A stretch of 64,000 nucleotides of DNA, taken from the NCBI RefSeq assembly GCF_031755915.1, contig NC_083382.1:10595501-10659500 (forward strand), written 5' to 3'. The notes beneath the pieces were generated by a model. The model did no database searches and was not told the origin of the DNA. It worked only from the letters and a program-made list of their open reading frames with translations. Positions 60,401-64,000 of this stretch are shown piece after piece; position 1 is the stretch's first letter; every line of letters starts with the position of its first letter. Made by a program: the position numbers and the translations under genes. The stretch comes from Ziziphus jujuba (lineage: Eukaryota > Streptophyta > Magnoliopsida > Rosales > Rhamnaceae).

Positions 60401-63226
60401 TGAGAATATGTTTATATGTTCCACTTAACTACAATTCTAGATTAATTAAGGTGTTCTTCGTTCAAATCTGTGGCAGTGATGACTGATGATTAGTGTGCTG
60501 ATTGAAATTTACTTTTGCTATTCCCTTTTATTCTTCCCATAATGATAACAAATTTTTATCAGTATTGTCATCAGCTAATGAATTTTAGAAAATCCTACTT
60601 TATTTTTTAGAATGTCAAATATCTAATAGAGAACCTTGACAGATCATGGTAAAGAACATGATAAAGATCATGATGAGAAATCAGGCCATGAAAATCATTT
60701 ACAAGGCTTAGATGAATCTGCTGAAAATTTGATCAAGAGGGTGAAGCAAGCACTGGCAAGTGGGGAAGGATGCCGGGTATTACATTATGGAGTTCAATCT
60801 TTTAATGAGCTAGTTTGTGATATTTTAAATTAATGTTTGAGGAACTTGGATTTTTGTTTAACTCGCAGGTTTATGGTGTTTTAGATGTCCAAAGAGTTGC
60901 TGGAAACTTCCATATTTCAGTTCATGGATTAAACATTTTTGTTGCTCAAATGGTTAGTTTGCCTTAGGTTTTTGTTCTCTTCTCTTTTTCATCGCATTCT
61001 GCCTTCTTCCTCCTTTTTGTTGTAATGCAATTTCGTGATATATCTAGGAACATACTAGTTGGAGTGTCTGACCTCGGATAAGAAATTGCACCCCAAATGT
61101 ACAATCTGCAGGCGAGATGTTAGACAAAATATGGTTTTGGGGATTTTGAATTTCAATTACTGAATGAATACCTTGATTGCTTTATGGAATTATACAGTTT
61201 TTGAATATAAATATTTTTGGGTTTAGAATTTTTTATCAGAATGCTTTGAAGCTTCAACTATTGATGCTGATGAATAAAAAATTGTATCACCCCTTTGGCC
61301 CTCGCCTAGTTAAAAGAAAAGGACAGAAGTAATTGACACTAGGAAAATGAAAGCGATATGCAGTTGTGTATGGATCTTTTTTTTTTTTTTTTTTTTGGCC
61401 TGTTAGAGTTTGTTTAAAATAGCCATGTGCTTCTTGTAAAGATGCACGTGCTTTTCTTTAAATAGTTAGTTAGTTGTTTTAAATCTGTTTTTAATCTCTC
61501 CACTTGTATCAAAAAGATTGGTAGCTGCTCTTCTAGTTGGTTAGTTGGTTATATTGTAATGAGCTATTTAACTAGCTCTCTAACAGCTTGGTAAGTAAGT
61601 AATAATCATTTTTTTGTCTTTTTCTCTCTGAAAATCCTCTCATTCTTCTTTATAGTTTCTCTTTTTTTCTTTCAGTTTCTTGCTTGTTTTCTCGGCATTT
61701 TACTTGCTTATCTTTTGTTTTCTTTCCTGCCAAACACAAATTCTCATAACCTAAGTTCATTTTCTGAACTTTGTCATGGCCAAATTGATTTCTCTCTTAC
61801 TTCTCATGGTTAGAAGTGGCTTCTCTGAGTTTATGTTGACTGGGTATTTTCATGTAGCCTGTAACTGCATTTATTAGAGAAATTTCATGTTATTCTTCTA
61901 TCTTTGCTATATATCATACTTATTTTTGTTCTTTTGTGTTTCTCTGCAGATTTTTGATGGAGCCAAGCATGTGAATGTTAGTCACATTATTCATGATTTG
62001 TCATTCGGCCCCAAATATCCTGGAATTCACAACCCACTTGATGGGACTGAACGGATGCTGCGTGGCACAAGTGGAATATTCAAATATTACATAAAGGTTT
62101 GAATGCATGGGCTTTTTGTGGGTTAATTTTAATTCTATGGTTTAGGTCTTGATATTGGAATGTTCTGTTGGAATCTTAAGATGTCCTTAAAACTAATGCT
62201 CCTTTAAAGCAACTCAGCTCGTTGAGTTGAGAGTTGAGGGAAATGAAAGACAGATACTCGTTTATTTCATATTTTAATTGAAACATGCTGAAAACATGGT
62301 CATAACTCCCACCAGGCATCAATTCCTACCTAGATTTGTTCTTCTCCGAAATTTATTTTTATCTGATTCTTCCGATTGCTGTTCTGTTAGAGATTTTCAT
62401 GAATGATTTAGTTTCCTTGATGATGTGTAAGTGTTTCTTTTTGTGGCAATGCAGATTGTTCCAACTGAATACAGGTATATCTCTAAAGAAGTTTTGCCAA
62501 CTAATCAATTCTCTGTCACAGAATATTACTCCCCATTGAAAGATTTTGATAGGTCATGGCCAGGTTGGTTTATCATAAACCTAATTTAACTTTGTTACTT
62601 TAGTTGGGTTCTCTGTTCCAATTATGAGCCCTGTTTATTTTATGTGAAGCTGTGTACTTCTTGTATGACCTATCACCAATTACTGTGACCATCAAAGAAG
62701 AACGCCGCAGTTTTCTCCATTTCATCACCAGGCTCTGTGCAGTTTTAGGTGGCACCTTTGCTTTGACAGGTTTGTGTACCTCATTCTTTACAATTTTTAA
62801 TTTAGGCAGAATCAGCATAACCATAGGTAGGGGAATTTCAATTGGGAACAAGAATAACATTTTCTGCAAGAAAAGGTGAAGTATCTGAAAAAAAATTTCA
62901 GTCCAAAATGGCTGTTCAAAATATTCTACTATGAGAATAAATGGGAATTTCAGGAAAGCTCTCCAAGTTTCCAACTAATTAAAGAACTTGAATGTATAAT
63001 TTGGAATTTTGTGAAATTACAGAACTAGGCTAGAACCTGCATGCTTCTACTCACCATTATCATTGCAGAGGAGGATTAAGATTTTTCCCTGTTATTGTTC
63101 TTATTTTGTTTTTGTGTGTTTGATTACTATCTCTGCAAAACAGGAATGTTAGATCGCTGGATGTACAGGCTTCTCGAGGCACTGACTAAACCAAATACTA
63201 GAAGTGCTAGAAGTGTGCTCCGATAA
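57455..63226 (+). CDS. ERV41: Erv41/ERGIC2-like endoplasmic reticulum-Golgi vesicle protein, 11 exons
   Basis: Exons: 57,455-57,542; 58,436-58,518; 58,748-58,823; 58,923-58,990; 59,648-59,732; 60,643-60,776; 60,869-60,952; 61,950-62,096; 62,455-62,563; 62,650-62,769; 63,144-63,226. All are GT-AG and in phase; the total is 1,077 bp, 358 residues. The start MGVKQALKKFDAFPRAEEHL is the cytosolic N terminus. Residues about 30-50 are membrane segment 1. A lumenal domain follows (RGETLPIHINMTFPSLPCD, SVDAIDMSGKHEVDLDTNIW, RVAGNFHISVHGLN, HDLSFGPKYPGIHNPLD, VPTEYR, NQFSVTEY). Segment 2 is about 311-335 (FITRLCAVLGGTFALTGM), then a short basic tail. This fits the ERGIC/Erv41-Erv46 cargo-receptor family that cycles between ER and Golgi. 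A His/Asp/Lys-rich loop (about residues 126-153) is typical of plant members. The gene is intact. Confidence 0.94.
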
Positions 63227-64000
63227 ACTGGAAGAGCTTAAAATTACTATTGACTCGTATGTGCATTTCTCGGGGAACTACTGAAGACCCAGTTAGCAGG
63301 TGACCTTGGATGTAAAATTGGAGGCCAGAGTTAAAAACTTGATTGCTCATATAACTTGTTTGCTCCTCCTCTTTTGGCTGCCAACCTCTGTAATTGCATC
63401 ACCATCATCTTTGTATCTTTTCTTTTCCTGGTTTCCAATATTATTGCAACTTCCTTGGGGTTTGAAGTTCAAAATGAGTGTAGCTTATCTTCATCACACA
63501 TGTGGGACTCTTTAGGAACCCCTAAATTTTTGATTGATTTCAAACTAGATAAGCTTAGAACACCTAGAGCTTGCCTGTAATTTTCTGGATCTTTTGGAGT
63601 ATGCAAAAAGAACATGTCCTATTGAACTTATTCCTAGGCAGAGGGACCTGATGAATTTTGTTATAGATATGTCTCTGTGGCTGGATTATATTCATTATAA
63701 ATGTGAATCAGTTAGCATTCCTTCAACTTCTGTCTTTTGTGATGGTTTAATGCGTCTGCTTCTAGTTGATACGTTCTGGCTTCATTTTATAATCTTGTTA
63801 AATATTCTAAACCTTTCTCCTTTTTTCACTTCTTTTTCTTTTTGTCAGGTTGAAATTAATTTAACTGCATTCAAAAGCCAAGTTACTTGTTTTGGGGTCT
63901 TAAATCTTATCATGTCTACTGGGTAAAGAGCAAGATGCTAATTATTCTCGGATTTATGCATATTATTTTACTTAAAGGAAAGTTAAATTATTGGTTTTAA
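63227..64000 (+). other. 3' UTR and downstream flank of the Erv41-like gene
   Basis: No further gene is visible. The first few hundred bases are moderately GC-balanced, as expected for a 3' UTR. Open frames here are not supported by homology that I recognize. A possible alternative 3' exon acceptor near 63,849 (tttttgtcag) is not needed to complete the protein. Confidence 0.5.

Noticed and set aside
62600..62974. 124-codon open frame on the minus strand
   Set aside because: It is the antisense of exon 10 and intron 10 of the Erv41-like gene, whose plus-strand frame has clear family motifs.

Overview
This is AT-rich nuclear DNA from a flowering plant, most likely a eudicot. The evidence is spliced genes with GT-AG introns, plant protein families (23 kDa jasmonate-induced protein, a MAPR4-type membrane protein, an ERGIC/Erv41-type cargo receptor) and plant transposons (Cassandra with a 5S-RNA domain, CACTA, Helitrons, solo LTRs). 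The species cannot be read from the sequence. Rosales is only a guess.

Layout. Positions 1-40,330 carry three copies of a jasmonate-induced-protein (JIP23-like) locus. Copy 1 (exon 2 at 362-559) enters from outside the window. Copy 2 (17,800-19,025) is complete, with two exons. Copy 3 (38,678-38,899) has exon 2 only. The flanks are duplicated with the genes and have since been hit by transposons. These are four of five solo LTRs of one ~3 kb family (2,519-5,440; 10,423-13,952; 19,084-22,076; 28,895-31,944), Helitron-like elements (one carrying an oligopeptide-transporter fragment), a 4.7 kb CACTA element (22,867-27,565) with a fossil DUF4216 piece and a hairpin-bearing tandem array, and Cassandra copies (28.4-34.8 kb), one with a 695 bp hAT-like element inside its 5S domain.

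From 41.5 to 49.6 kb lies a large tandem array of retroelement-like units, interrupted by the fifth solo LTR (45,318-48,420). A decayed LRR-receptor-kinase (malectin-like) fragment follows at 49,980-50,505 on the minus strand.

The right end is a normal genic region. A MAPR4-like gene (8 exons, minus, 52,732-55,940) and an Erv41/ERGIC2-like gene (11 exons, plus, 57,455-63,226) are arranged head to head across about 1.5 kb.

The window holds three intact or nearly intact gene types and many layered insertions whose order can be reconstructed from target-site duplications and paralogous empty sites. I see no new enzymatic system. The most noteworthy signals are a solo LTR in the 3' region of the only complete JIP23 copy, G-box pairs and a splice-donor-like block conserved in the LTRs, the CACTA hairpin array, and the gene-fragment-carrying Helitron.
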